A stretch of 64,000 nt of DNA. Origin: Diphasiastrum complanatum. Lineage: Eukaryota > Streptophyta > Lycopodiopsida > Lycopodiales > Lycopodiaceae. The notes under the pieces were generated by a model. The model did not search any database. It was not told the origin of the DNA and saw only the letters and a program-made list of their open reading frames with translations. The DNA lies in the NCBI GenBank assembly GCA_029204225.1, contig MU831877.1, forward strand, positions 1 to 64,000. Reading direction: 5' to 3'. This document shows positions 47,520 to 59,572 of the stretch, in pieces. Position numbers and translations under genes: made by a program. Each line of letters starts with the position of its first letter. Position 1 is the stretch's first letter.

Positions 47520-47784
47520 GATGTGATGATTTTTCTTGTTTTCTTTCTTCAAAAAGCCTATGGACCTTGATCTAGGTGGGTAGTCTGCAAGGGCTGTCCG
47601 TACAAGTTTCTTGTTCTTATTTGTAGTCAAGATTGTGTTCATTGTCCTCATCAAGAGGCCTAGTTTGGTCATATTATTCACTACATAAATCTTGAGACTT
47701 AGTGGATCTCCCAAGACTCACCTACCACTCACACCCTTCCATCTACTGTTTTCTAGGTGGGTTTTCCCATAACTTAACCCTGTG

Positions 47785-49395
47785 TTATCGTCGGTACTCT
47801 CGCCCAGTCTCCTCTGGGATGAGTGTTCCCCTTGGGTGATTTGGGGGCCTCTTGTCATTGGTTTTGACTCGTTTAATCTGAGGGATACTCCCATGATTTC
47901 TAGTCCATTGACTTACATTTTCACTATTTTGTCTGCTACTATTGACTAGCCCACTTCTCAGCTCATTCTTTTCCAATGGCATTCTTCTACTTGACTTGTT
48001 CCTCCATAAATCATCTTAGTGTGAATCGACATTCTATCTCCCTCATCATATTTTAGCTTAGGTATCCCCAAGGGTGTATCCATCTCATTAGTTTCGAATC
48101 TTGTATCATAACCATTTTCATCTCGGTGTGCTTCCTCTTGTGTATTGAAAGGGTTGCTATATCCTCTTATCACTTGGTTATGCGTATGATAAATTGGCAT
48201 CACACTATCTCTCTCAACTGCATGGTGTGGTCTTGGTTCTGATGGTTGGATCACATGTTGTAATCTCATCCTATTTGGCAGCTCATTTGCAGACATAGGA
48301 AAGTCCTCATCTAGTTGATTGCTCTTACTATTTGGTTGATGTTTTGGCACTCAAATGTGGCATGATTAGCATCCTCTACAATCAATGCTCTAGATATTGC
48401 TTCCTCAAAAGATGAAACTCATGATTGGCATACCACTAGTTGGATATTTGGTTGCAAGCCTTTCAAGAAAAAAGTGAGTACTACTGTGATGATACCTCGA
48501 TTGCTAGCCCAATGTTAAATTGGTAGATGAGTTCTTTGATTCGTCTAATGTATAAGCGTACTGATTCTCCTAATTCATGTTGTATCATGGTTAGGGCAAG
48601 CATTAGGCTATTAACATCATACTTGAGTCCAAATTCTCTCAAGAATAATTGATAATAGATGCCATAGCTAGATGGTAATACCATCTCCTAGCTTCTCCTG
48701 CAAGGGTTGTTGTAAACATAATCATTCAATGCGTAGGATTCATGATCCTACTAACAACCATTGATGTCTCAAATTCACAGATATAATTATGAGCGTCTTC
48801 ATTGGTATCTCCGTGGATCTGGGGTAGAGGACCTATCACTTTTGGTAATTTCTTGGTATCATTTGGTATGACTATTCGCATTGGTATAGCACTTACTACA
48901 TGATTGCCAAGTGTAGAATTAAGATCTTGCCTAGTAGGAGGAGCCTGTGGTTGGAGATTATCACTTCTACTTGTCTTGCTTTTAACCTCCTGATCATCAT
49001 ACCTTGTCTTTTTAGAAGTTGATTTGATTGAAAGTAGGTATCAACAACTCAAGGTCTTGTGATGAAAGTCCTATAGGCGCCACTATCCCGTGATCTAATA
49101 AGTCTAAGTTTGATGGTACTCCCCTTGAGTTCAAGGGTGGTCTTGGCTCCATAGTTGATGGACTAGATAATTGCAATGAGAGGTCCATAGCTTAGTAAAG
49201 GTCTGAGAAGAATTCTTCTAAGTTTTCATCCATGTCCACAACTAGGCCTGGGTCAGGTAGGAATCCCTCTAGCTCCATTCTTGGTATCTCAGGTTCTTCC
49301 AACAAGGGTACATGGGGTTCTTCAATTACTGGCCTCTCAAAAATTATGTTGTGTTTTTCTTCAAGTTCCACTTCATCTATTTCAGATTCTTCCAA
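47785..49395 (-). pseudogene. Gag-like coding remnants
   Basis: From 49395 an acidic stretch (MEESEIDEVELEEKHNIIFE). From 48684 SLMLALTMIQHELGESVRLY leads to IRRIKELIYQFNIGL, the pattern of a plant gypsy gag capsid (QxxxESVRxYxxRxxEL). From 48350 a charged stretch (MPKHQPNSKSNQLDEDFPM) and from 47982 another. Frames are broken between pieces. Only the capsid-like piece has a recognisable family character. Confidence 0.5.
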
Positions 49396-50060
49396 TCTTA
49401 TTTCATTTTTATCAAGGTGTGATAGGAACTGGGGTGGTTGGTGGTCTCATCGAATCTCTCATATGTTGGTATTCTAGTTCCAGCCTTACATTCATCCTTT
49501 GATTGATTCAAATATTCATAATCTCTCATCTCTAATTCAATCTGATCAGATGAGAGTAAGCTAAGAATTTCTATATGTTCTTCAACATAGGGAATATTAG
49601 TTCGAACGTCAGTTACGTAGTCCAGATTGGTGGGAGGAACCAGTGGTATTGTATTGCTAACAATTGGAGATTCTTGATTGTGCTACAAGATTGAACCTAG
49701 ACTAGGATCATTGTGTCTACCAAAGGTTTCTCTGAGCTAAACATTATTGTAGTACTTTCCACAGCTAGGAAAAAGATCTTATAAATTTCAAATAAATGGT
49801 CTTCATTGTGGTCAAAACAGTAGTTCCACTGATGATGCGCAAATTTAAATGGGTGCAACACATTATGACAGTGTGATGCTAACCATTGGTGCTCCATTCA
49901 TGGATTAACAACTCAACTGAGAATTTTAGTTAATGCACCATTGTTGACGTGCGGCTGACGGGTTGTAAGTATTCGACAATGGTCAACAATTTTCAGCAAG
50001 TTTTGGTATCAAAACAATATTGGCCATTTTTCTGTAGTGAATGGATGGATAAATTCCCTC

Positions 50061-50080
50061 CCTCTCGGCAGACGCGCCAA
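50061..50080 (-). other. Candidate primer-binding site of the minus-strand element
   Basis: Reads TTGGCGCGTCTGCCGAGAGG on the minus strand, beginning right after a CA. The complement ends in ...GCGCCA as a tRNA 3' end would, but I cannot name the tRNA. Confidence 0.45.
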
Positions 50081-50700
50081 TGTTTGCATCTGACGGGTCA
50101 TATAATGCTCAACAATGGTGGACCTAGGCTGGTTTCATCACATTCCTCTACTTCTTCCAAGTTTATCTTTTCTCAGCCTTGCACTAGTTACCTCTAAGGC
50201 ATTAGATATTGATTTAACCTTCAAACCCATGTGCCTATGAGAAAAGTCCCTCATGCCTATTTGCTTTTTGCGTATGGGCTCTTTGCTTAACCAATTCCCC
50301 AATTAAAAGCCCTCCTCCTTTCTTTTGTATTAGAAGGGCTTGGCTTTCTTAGCAATGGAGTTGGCCTCATAGCTAGTGCCATTTGCTTCTCACACTCTTG
50401 TGCCTCTTAATGATGCCTCAACGTATGGGTCTTGGCATTTCTTAAGCATTTAAGGTTGGTTTACCCTTTTTACCATGTGGCTATTAGGAGGTCCCATGGC
50501 TAATTTTTTTAGCCTTTGGTCCATTGTCCATGTGGTCATAAAGTCATGTTCTTTTCTCCTTTCTTTGACATTGGTCCCCTTATTGATGTTGCACGTTGTG
50601 GACCCCTTAGCTTTAACTATTTGATTTTTGACTCGCAATTCCACAATTTTGCTGACTCCCCATTGAACAGCAACTTGAAAACATAGTACTTTGGGTTTTT

Positions 50701-51300
50701 ATAATAGTATCCAATATCACAGTATGATTGCGAAATTTGGCGTAATAGCCGAAACTATATTATAGGCCGATTTTTAATGGCCGTCAAAAATTTTATGGGC
50801 CAATTCTAAGGCCAAAATTTCCTCTAGCCACAATACGGGCGGGCTGGGACCCCTATCTATTGGCAATTTTCAGCCATTTTACATTGAAATTTTGTGGCTT
50901 TTACATGCCAATTTCTATATCATAGAAAATTTAGCTCCAAAATTAGCCTGATTTTTGGTGTCAAAAATTCGGCTAACATAATATTTACTTATGATATGGA
51001 CATGTACCATTGTGTCTTGAATATGCCATACTTTTTTTGTGAATGCTCAAAGCACAACGCCTCCACGTGATATCGAAAAATTAAAAAGGATGGAAGCTTG
51101 TTAAAAAGCAAATCACGAAAAAGAGCACAAATGATTGATCGAGTACTTAGTGGAGCATCATCATCATCAAGTTCTGGCACTCGACCTCGACATAAATGGA
51201 TGATACTATATATTTGTAATTATTAAAAATTTGAGAGCAGATTAATTCTCATGCAAATCATTTTTTGTAAAATTAAGCTAACCATTCTTATATTTGTCAC
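50701..51300. other. No gene recognised
   Basis: Contains short GGCC-rich inverted motifs (GGCCGATTTTTAATGGCC near 50766, with GGCCGT) that could be part of a DNA-transposon end, but no pair of terminal inverted repeats could be delimited. Confidence 0.4.
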
Positions 51301-52023
51301 ATGAAATTTAGTGTAAAAAAGAGTACGAGAAAAATATATATTGTGAGTATAAGCAATGCAAAGAATTTAAAATTCCAAGATGAATTGTGGTACAACATTT
51401 GTGGAAGTTTGGAAAGCACGTTGAGGAGATGTGGTTTTGGAGGTATATTTTATTTGCTTAGTATTGGTCCTTATCATACACAATATTTTTTGAGAAAAAG
51501 ACTAATGCATGTATACTCTTGCACAATTGATAATCTTATCAACAAGATAAGAAATATCAATTTTGGATCATCTTTGGCATTGGACGAAGATCTAGTTGAT
51601 GATCTTATTGATGAGGTCACTAGTGACTACACACCGAGTGATATGGAGGTTATATATTTCTATGTCTCATATATCCACTCACTCCACCAGACGTGATATT
51701 GATCTTGCTTTCATGGTTTTGATCATCCCATAGTGTCATCACACATAGATTGTATCCAATCCACAACAACTTGTGAAAATCCTATCAAAAGCTCTATCCA
51801 TCTCATGACGTCACCACATACAAATATTGTGCATCCCATCACACTCAATGTAAATCATACAGATCCTTCTATCTTAGCTACTCCATTAAAGAACAGAACA
51901 CGACTTGGACGTATTTTGACAAGATTTGAAAATGAACAAAGTTTTTTACGTACTATCGACTTGTCTAATAATGTTTTAAATTCATTATCGAGTCTCCCCT
52001 TCCTCCTCATCTGCATGCATTAG
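51301..52023 (+). pseudogene. Coding-like remnant, function unknown
   Basis: Two open stretches, 51301-51696 (131 codons, DELWYNICGSLESTLRRCGF, LDEDLVDDLIDEVTSDYTPS) and 51733-52023, have a protein-like composition and lie upstream of the SET-like region on the same strand. I recognise no domain. They may be exons or frameshifted parts of the same gene as 52043-52850. Confidence 0.35.
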
Positions 52024-52042
52024 TTAAGTCGTTTGATAGAAA

Positions 52043-52850
52043 AAAAAATATTCATGTTGGCCTGATACGATACCACTACCATTATATGGGACATCATTTT
52101 CATATTGGGGTCATATATACATAAATAAGCCTAGTGAGCGGTTTCCTAATGCCAGATTAGGTTTATTTTTCTTGACTAGCATTGATGTCCCTTTGAATAG
52201 TGTTGTCACATTTATGCCATATGCAAGACCTCAATACAATTGGGGTGATTGGCATGCTCTGTCGCCACCAATGGAGAATGTTATCCCTTCGCGTATTCCT
52301 CTTAAATAGGTACCCTATTCCGAGGGCTCGAAAATCAAAAAAAAAAATTAGGGCAGAATAGAGCTAGTTTACTAGCTCCATTTTGTCCTAAAAATGGATT
52401 CCATCCAATCCCAAGAGTCTTTTGCACCACTTCTTATGAAGTTCGTAAGCCACGTGACTGCGATGCATAGGATTGGGACCATCATACCTGCATCCAATGA
52501 AGATGAGTCAGTTATTTGAGAAATGTGATGGTTTAAATTCGAATGCTTGTTCTTTAGAACAGAAGCGCATGCAAGGAAAAAGTGCTTCAAAAGCATATCG
52601 TATGTACATCGATGGGTGTTTAGAAATACATGGAAACATCATTGCATATAAAAAAAATTCTATTTTTCACCCTTCATTAACTAATTGTGACTTTGAAGAA
52701 TGCACCAATAGAAATGAAGATTATTTTTCTGAATATGTGAAAGATACATATGTAATGGTTTGGGCGATCAGACCTATTAAATGCGTCGAAGAACTATTCA
52801 TCAACTATAGCTTCAATCGTTCTCTACCCATATGTGTACAGAAGTTTTGA
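52043..52850 (+). pseudogene. SET-domain-like gene fragment, broken
   Basis: About 52055-52311 reads WPDTIPLPLYGTSFSYWGHI and FFLTSIDVPLNSVVTFMPYA before a stop. After a break, 52473-52850 reads SASKAYRMYIDGCLEIHGNI, FHPSLTNCDFEEC and VMVWAIRPIKCVEELFINYS. The last piece fits the end of a SET methyltransferase domain: the (I)DG...GN block, an N/C-rich loop, and the A-x-R-x-I-x-x-x-EELFxxYS block. The catalytic NHS motif is not clearly present (KKNSIFHPS in its place). Stops and frameshifts indicate a pseudogene. The assignment is by pattern only. Confidence 0.4.
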
Positions 52851-52904
52851 GCCAAGCACATCCATGTGTGTTGCAAGTACCAAAATCCTTTTCATTTGAG
52901 TTCA

Positions 52905-53265
52905 ACTTATTTGACTTTCAATTTGAATATGATGTTCGCTTTGAATGTCTTATTTAAGTTTACATTTGATATGATGTTTGATGTTAAGCTTTTACAAATA
53001 ATGCCAATTTTCAATGTCTTGTTTCAATTTCAATATGATGTTCGATAATTTTTAGGCCTTGTTTAAGTTTCAATTTGAATATGATGTTCGATTTTGATGT
53101 CTTATTTAAGTTTTAGATTGGATATGATGTTTGATGTTTAGGTTTAGAAATAATGTTCAATTTTCATGCCTTGTTTAAGTTTCAATTTGAATATGATGTA
53201 TGATTTTGATGTCATATTAAAGTTTCAATTTGGATGATGCTCAGTGTAAAGGTTTAAGCACAAAA
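52905..53265. repeat. AT-rich ~62/124-bp degenerate tandem repeat
   Basis: Units of the form GTTTCAATTTGAATATGATGT, TCGATTTTGATGTCTTATTT and AAGTTT recur about every 62 or 124 bases, from about 52905 to 53265, with another weak copy at 53420-53475. Confidence 0.7.
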
Positions 53266-53509
53266 TATTCAACTATATTGAAACTATATAAAATAGTTTG
53301 AACCTTATTAGTTATACATTCTTGATATTCAATAGTTGAATTATAAGATGATATCTCTTATTTGAGAACGTGAATAGTTTTAATAGTTGTATTTGTGTTT
53401 TTTGGAAATAATGTTCAGTTTTCATATCTTGATTTAAGTTCCAATTTCTATATATTGTTGTTCAATTTTGATGTCTTATTTTTTTTTTCCCATGTTTGAA
53501 AGACTACAT

Positions 53510-53779
53510 ATCATCATCTAATTCTAGGAGTCAAGCCACGTGCAAGACATGTATTTGAAAATGCTTACATTGAGAATGAAATGGAGACCTTGAATATTGA
53601 CAACACAAATGATGGTTGATGAGGACATAGAAATATCTCCAAGTTCCTTAACTATTGTTGAAAATACTATAAATGAATCAGAGAGAGTCCAATTACTATA
53701 GTGATGATGAAATTCATTTAAGCGGAGATGAGTTGCAAGATGTATTGGCTAATGAATTTGATTCTTGTGATGATGAATA
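53510..53779 (+). pseudogene. Acidic coding-like 3' end
   Basis: HHLILGVKPRARHVFENAYI near 53512, DEDIEISPSSLTIVENTINE near 53620 and NYYSDDEIHLSGDELQDVLA near 53690 lie in different frames and end at TAA 53777. The acidic Ser/Asp-rich ending resembles the tail of a nuclear protein or transposase, but nothing specific is recognised. Confidence 0.3.
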
Positions 53780-54177
53780 AATTATATATATGTTGCAACT
53801 ATTTTTGTGATAAAATGATAGTTCACACAATTATTGCATTTTTTAAGTTTTATCTTGAGTTCTATCTGGCCATCACTTCAAATTCATTTAAAATCAAATA
53901 CTTTGAATCAAATCTATATATCTATATATATATATATTATTAAAGATTTGGTATTTATATACACTCCAAAAACATATTCCTTCTGAAACATCCTCATTAT
54001 ATTGAAAATCTATAAAAGCAATATCTTCATATCCTCACGTTCAAATAAGAAAAAAGTTGTAGATACACACCTACTCACATTGATCTGAGTTCTGATAAAT
54101 TTGCATTTTGTGGAGCATAATTTGTTTCATACCTTTCAGGTTGTGTCTTCTCTCTTGTTGATCTTTGTAATAACACT
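53780..54177. other. No feature recognised
   Basis: AT-rich sequence with a short TA run at about 53920-53940; no coding signal. Confidence 0.5.
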
Positions 54178-54659
54178 TAATCCCAATAACATTCAGATCC
54201 AATAATTAGCAAAATCCAAAGAAAGCATGAGAGATGGAGAAGGAAAGAAGAAGAGAAAGGACATTCATCAATCCATTTCTGGAGAGAACCAATCTGCTTT
54301 ATTGAAATGAGGAAATGAACATGAGGAGCAACTCGAGTTGGTCCCTTCTTATAGTAGAGAGGAGGATCCTGGCCTCTGAATCCTATTGGTCCAGTCTTGC
54401 CTCTCTTTTTATTCAAATTCAAAAAAGTGTGGGAACCATCAAAATTGGAGGAAAACCCAACTTTATTCACTAACTTGACATTTAGGCCTTGCGACATTAA
54501 AAGTCCCGCAAAAAGGCCTAAAGTCCTTTTATTGACTTTTAACTAATCAATCAAATAACTATGTGATCATCGGGTTGGACTTACACACGCAGGGTGCCAA
54601 ATCCCTCTCACTTATTAACTAGGGTTAGGGTTGCCTTGGGATCCGCAAACCCTCCAACA
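54178..54659 (-). repeat. Truncated Gypsy-family LTR
   Basis: On the minus strand it starts TGTTGGAGGGTTTGCGGATC and follows the Gypsy LTR for about 482 of its 755 bases, including the TATA-like box and AATAAA, then breaks off at TTATTGGGATTAAG. No internal Gypsy sequence adjoins it. Confidence 0.9.
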
Positions 54660-54964
54660 GTATGGTACAATTTTTATTCTTGTTATTTCTTTGCCTCTAC
54701 ATTTGGAAGGATCTCAACACCCTTCTATCTATATACTATACCATTTATATCTTGAGAAACTTGGAAGGTAGTCACAACATGAGCAGTTTTCTTCCCACGA
54801 CCTTGCATGCTCTTATCATGAGGAACAAATATTTTGCTATTTTTTTTGTTGCAATCTATATGATTCATTAGGGTTGTATTAATCAAGAGTGAACTTTCAT
54901 TGCCAACAGGATGCATTAGAAATTTAATAAACATGAAATCTTCAAAAAAGTTAAATTTAGGCAA

Positions 54965-55225
54965 TGTGCTTTTGGTACCTTCAATCACCAGGCCCTATTT
55001 TTGAGTGAGGGTCAATATAATGGTTTTAATGTTCATTTCAAGAATGATTCTTGGTTTATTCTCAAAAAAAAGAGATTGTTCCATCTTGATGCAAATGTTT
55101 CTAACGTGAGTGTCATGATGGCAAAGGAGAAATTGACAAACAAGAGCTATGCCATAAGAGGTTAGGCCATCCTAACTTCAAAACCATGGAGATCATGTGC
55201 AAGCAAGTGGAAAATGGTGAGTACA
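54965..55225 (+). pseudogene. Copia pol fragment (pre-integrase)
   Basis: Pieces LLVPSITR and GQYNGFNVHFKND are followed, after frameshifts, by ELCHKRLGHPNFKTMEIMCK, the His-containing start of a copia pre-integrase domain. Nothing recognisable follows, so this is a small truncated remnant. Confidence 0.65.
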
Positions 55226-55455
55226 TTGTGCGCACCATCCTGTTCACTGGATGGTAGCGTTTCTTAAATTTCGGGTCTAGATATTTTACTAGACAATATC
55301 GAAAATGGTGTGCTTATTTTGCGACTTAACCATGACAGCGTGTTTCAGTTGTTTTTGGGACTGTGCCTCGCTCTAGTGTTTCACAAAGGTCGGGGCCCCG
55401 TTAACACTCTCCATAAATGACGAAAACGGAAAAACGCTTCTGAACTTTACACTTT

Positions 55456-55571
55456 CATATAACAGTCTAACTAGTAATTTTGTACACAAGTAAAGTGAAT
55501 TTACTAGTAATTTACTAGTAATTTTCATATAGTAGTCTAACTAGTAATTTTGTACACAAGTAAAGTGAATC
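55456..55571. repeat. Short direct duplication
   Basis: CTAACTAGTAATTTTGTACA followed by CAAGTAAAGTGAAT occurs at about 55468-55501 and 55538-55571, 70 bases apart, joined by repeated TTTACTAGTAA. Confidence 0.75.
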
Positions 55572-55875
55572 AAGTGATTCTTACTAGATAATTAAACATT
55601 TTGCCCTCCACTATGATTTCTTTGTGCCTAAATGTGTGCCTAAATGTGAGATGAGTTATGATCACATGCTCTAGTTGAAAGGAGAAGGATTTGTGCAATT
55701 TGGGCAAGACTTGCATGAGCAAATGTTGGTTACTATACTTAAGATGGAGTTGAACATGTGTATGCTCAAGATTGGGTTGAATGTGTCCCTACATGGCACG
55801 TGAGATGGCAGATTACATGTGCATTGTAGCGCAAGTGAGGCTCCCTTCCATGGCTTAACTGAAACGTCTCTCTAG

Positions 55876-57141
55876 AAAACCCACAATTGCGTGGCATGTG
55901 AAGAGTGTGGAGCAACTCATGAGAAAAAAATTTCCTCCCCAACCTTTCCATATGGAACTTTTTTTTTTGTATGAACAGTTTTCTAAGGCTTTTAAGATCA
56001 ACACCGAACAGCGAGATACAGTGCTGATTCTAGTAGAGCAAATGTACTTACCAACAGCATACTCACATACTGATACTTGAATTGGTTGTTGCAGATTGAA
56101 GTTAGAAATTGTACATCGCTATCCTGATTTCCAAGATGACGCAACTAAATTATCACAATACATTAATTATCAGCTGTTGCAGCAATGCTGGTATAAGGTA
56201 TAGCATAAAATGAGAACACGGGCTGTATGTTTACCTTTTTTGTGTGTGCGAATGACTAGCAGTTGATCCAGCTATGTTTACAACTTATGTTTTACGAATC
56301 TAAACTGTCGTTGATAATGTGAGAGGGTGATGGTATGTATTTAATTATGCAGGTGATCTTTCAGCTGCAAATGAGAACGGGTAGACCAATGTTGAAAGAT
56401 CATCTGATGTCTTACAGTACCGCAAGTGATTCTGCAAAAACCGTTCTTAGAATGTGGAACTCAACCTTTCCACAATTAATTATACCCCCCTTGCTATTGA
56501 AACGCTTGTCTCCTCTTGATGAGAAAGACGTGGAACGATTCTCTTCTGTTATAGATACAGGATCTTTGTCACAGAACATTTTAGAATTTTGTGAAGCAGC
56601 AAATCTCTCGTGCAACCCATCTATCGATCGTTTTCCTGCAAGCAGTACTATCTTTGCGTCTGCTGCACTTTCTAGATTGACGAAAATGAAAGCCTGCAAT
56701 CTGAACTCGAACGTAATCAGTCATTCAGAAGTTTTTGAGAAAGATAATCTGTTCTTTCCTGAAGAAGCTCTTGGCAAATCAGGAAGCCTAGTGAGATTTC
56801 CAGAGCTTACTGATCCTGTTCCCATGAAAGCCTTCTTACCCCGAAGTCTAGCAGTCAAGTTTCCCTTCGCATGTGAAGGTTTTTCAGACCTTGACAACAT
56901 GCTCAACATTTCGAAGCATTCAAACATGTCATATAATATGGCTATGGTGATCAAAGCGTGCGAGACTCCACCACAAGGAACTTCTGATCAGTTCCTATAT
57001 TGGAAAAATGTCAAACTAGTTTCACACAATTTTTCCAAGTTAGAATGTGGGTTTGGACCCATTCTAACTAGGAAAGCTTTTTTCCTAGTTAAAAAATGCA
57101 TGTGCATCAATTGCATCCAAGGGAAAACCGTATTTTTCTAG
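55876..57141 (+). CDS. Three-exon gene fragment, function unknown
   Basis: Proposed exons are 55876-56043, 56095-56197 and 56353 to about 57000. Intron 1 (51 bases, GTACTT...TTGCAG) and intron 2 (155 bases, GTATAG...ATGCAG) both have GT-AG ends, and both junctions keep the frame. The second joins LLQQCWYK to VIFQLQMRTGRPMLKDHLMS. The first exon begins after a CTCTCTAG acceptor-like site (KPTIAWHVKSVEQLMRKKFP), so earlier exons probably lie upstream. The third exon is long (PLLLKRLSPLDEKDVERFSS, FASAALSRLTKMKACNLNSN); its real end may be a donor before 57040, as the last codons enter a hairpin-rich AT stretch. I recognise no family. In-phase introns and the absence of stops argue for a real host gene. 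Confidence 0.5.
57038..57090. repeat. Two overlapping inverted repeats (hairpins)
   Basis: 57038-57069 has arms AGTTAGAATG and CATTCTAACT plus an inner GGGT/ACCC pair. 57066-57090 has arms AACTAGGAAA and TTTCCTAGTT. They share AACT at 57066. A weaker copy of the following sequence recurs near 57165-57230. Confidence 0.8.
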
Positions 57142-58310
57142 ATACATTTCTACCATTTGTAAATTAGAAAAAAAATTTCTTAGTTACAAAATGTATGTGT
57201 CTCAATTTTTCATAGGAAATCATTTTATTTTTAATATACATTTTAAATTATAAAATAGTTTTCTTACATATTATAACCTCCCACTCATATTTCCTATCCT
57301 CATTAATATTAATTGGTGATAGGCTAGTATTTTTTTCACCATCCGTATCACATGGGCATCGACACTTTGATTTCATTAGCCCCCTATAGTAATTAACATG
57401 TTCATTGACAGCATGTTCACAACTTCTAGAACTAAACAGTCAAATCAAGGTGTCCAAAGATTTGTAGCCCCAACCTTGATCCAAAAGGTTACAAATCCCT
57501 GGTTCTTTTATTTTTTTGTCGAACATTAAGGTGAAAGGTAAAATCATTTTCATATGCATCAATTTCACCCCTCAATTAAAAAGTATAACGTCAAGAAATT
57601 ACAATTTCTTTTTTACTATTGGGCATTGTAGCAAGGTTGAAATGTTATACTAAAGCAACTCAAAAAATGGATAACAATCATGGTGCCTTATGTCCATGTG
57701 GCCTCAATAAAAAGTACATAATGGTTTTGTAAATTCTTTAACAAGAAGAATTCGTTCAATACACCACAAGATTATGACCACTTCATATATGGCTAAAGAT
57801 TGTCAATTGACTGATCAACTTAGAGTAAGCTTGTGTTTACGATATTTAAATAGATTCGATTTTATGTCTACACACAAGATAGCTTGATTTTGATCCCTAT
57901 GACTTGACATAGAATAATCAAGCTCATCGATCTGTCATGTACTTTTAGTACATCCATGCTTATACATGCAAGATAATATCCAATGTAAGCTTTGTAGGCC
58001 CTTTCTTTCATTTCTATTGAGATTCTATGGAGATCCTTGTATTTCTAGCTTTTTATGGATATGTTATCATGATTGTCTTGTACTCTTTTTGCTTCTACCT
58101 TTACTTCTTTTGTAATTGCTAATTGCTTGGGATTTGGCACGACATTTCTTGGTATCAAAGCATAGATCCTAAATTCATGATGATTCTACTTGAATTTCAT
58201 TAGATTTGATAAGTTTATTGCATCTGTAGCTTTCTATGGACATGCTATTTTGATTGTCTTGTTCTCTTCTTGCTTTTACCTTTACTATCATTGTTATTGC
58301 TATTACAGTC
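57142..58310. other. No gene; possible LTR end with primer site near 58150
   Basis: AT-rich. TGGTATCAAAGC at 58150-58161 is one mismatch from the copia primer site and follows a GACA, so an LTR of unknown length may end near 58144. About 75 bases before it (58048-58125) recur imperfectly at 58228-58305. No gag or pol follows. Confidence 0.4.
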
Positions 58311-58531
58311 GGCCCTCTCTAAATGTTGCCTCTATATATGTTAATTATGGCTATTAGTTAATTTTTGGCTACTCCCAAGAATTTTACACAGTAGAAATGT
58401 TAACTGTTATTTGTTAACAGAAATTACCCCCGCCTTCAAGAAATTGACCTTGTTAAATGTTATTTTACAGATACCAGTTGTGAAGGAGATGTGCACATCT
58501 TGACAGTCAAGATAATGAGCTATAATTTGAC

Positions 58532-58653
58532 GGTTGGGGCTGGGCTAGCAAAATGCCCTAAAAAAAGTGCCTCAAAATCTAAATTTGCCAATGGGTTTTT
58601 CAAAAACCCAAATGTGCCCCAAGGGTTTCCTTCAGGCTAGCCCCGCCCCAGCC
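58532..58653. mobile_element. Foldback element, possible MITE
   Basis: A G-rich arm GGTTGGGGCTGGGCTAGC (58532-58549) and its near-complement GCTAGCCCCGCCCCAGCC (58636-58653) enclose 86 bases. At 58593-58609 there is an inner perfect hairpin, GGGTTTTT/AAAAACCC with a one-base loop. Target duplications are not clear. The GC-rich arms stand out in AT-rich surroundings. Confidence 0.5.
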
Positions 58654-58734
58654 ATTGTGTTACACAAGGAGATCTTAAATACACCAGCCCCCCAACCATC
58701 CTGATTTCAACACCCAGCCATCCCCCGTCACGCC

Positions 58735-59572
<838 letters not shown>

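Larger units (their letters stand above)
35616..47524 (+). mobile_element. Ty3/gypsy retrotransposon with both LTRs, target duplication and an extra ORF (Athila/Tat-like)
   Basis: Paired LTRs at 35621-36372 and 46765-47519 are flanked by the direct repeat GATGT (35616-35620 and 47520-47524), proving a single intact insertion of 11.9 kb. The primer site matches tRNA-Asp. The order gag, protease, RT, RNase H remnant, integrase is that of Ty3/gypsy. There is no chromodomain. An extra reading frame of about 2.9 kb sits between integrase and the 3' LTR. The tRNA-Asp primer site and late extra ORF point to the Athila/Tat group. In-frame stops, frameshifts and an RNase H deletion make this copy non-autonomous. 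The LTRs differ by a few percent by eye. Confidence 0.92.
47525..50700 (-). mobile_element. Minus-strand LTR element with gag-like remnants, interrupted by the Gypsy insertion
   Basis: On the minus strand an LTR-like end (..GCAAACA) is followed by a primer-site-like TTGGCGCGTCTGCCGAGAGG at 50061-50080, then a long leader and gag-like coding pieces at about 49400-47785. The Gypsy element separates it from possible remains at 35313-35615. The LTR would start (plus-strand view) at 50081 with TGTTTGCATCTGACGGG; its outer end near 50690 is a guess. No RT or integrase is present, so it may be a non-autonomous element or simply truncated. Confidence 0.5.
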
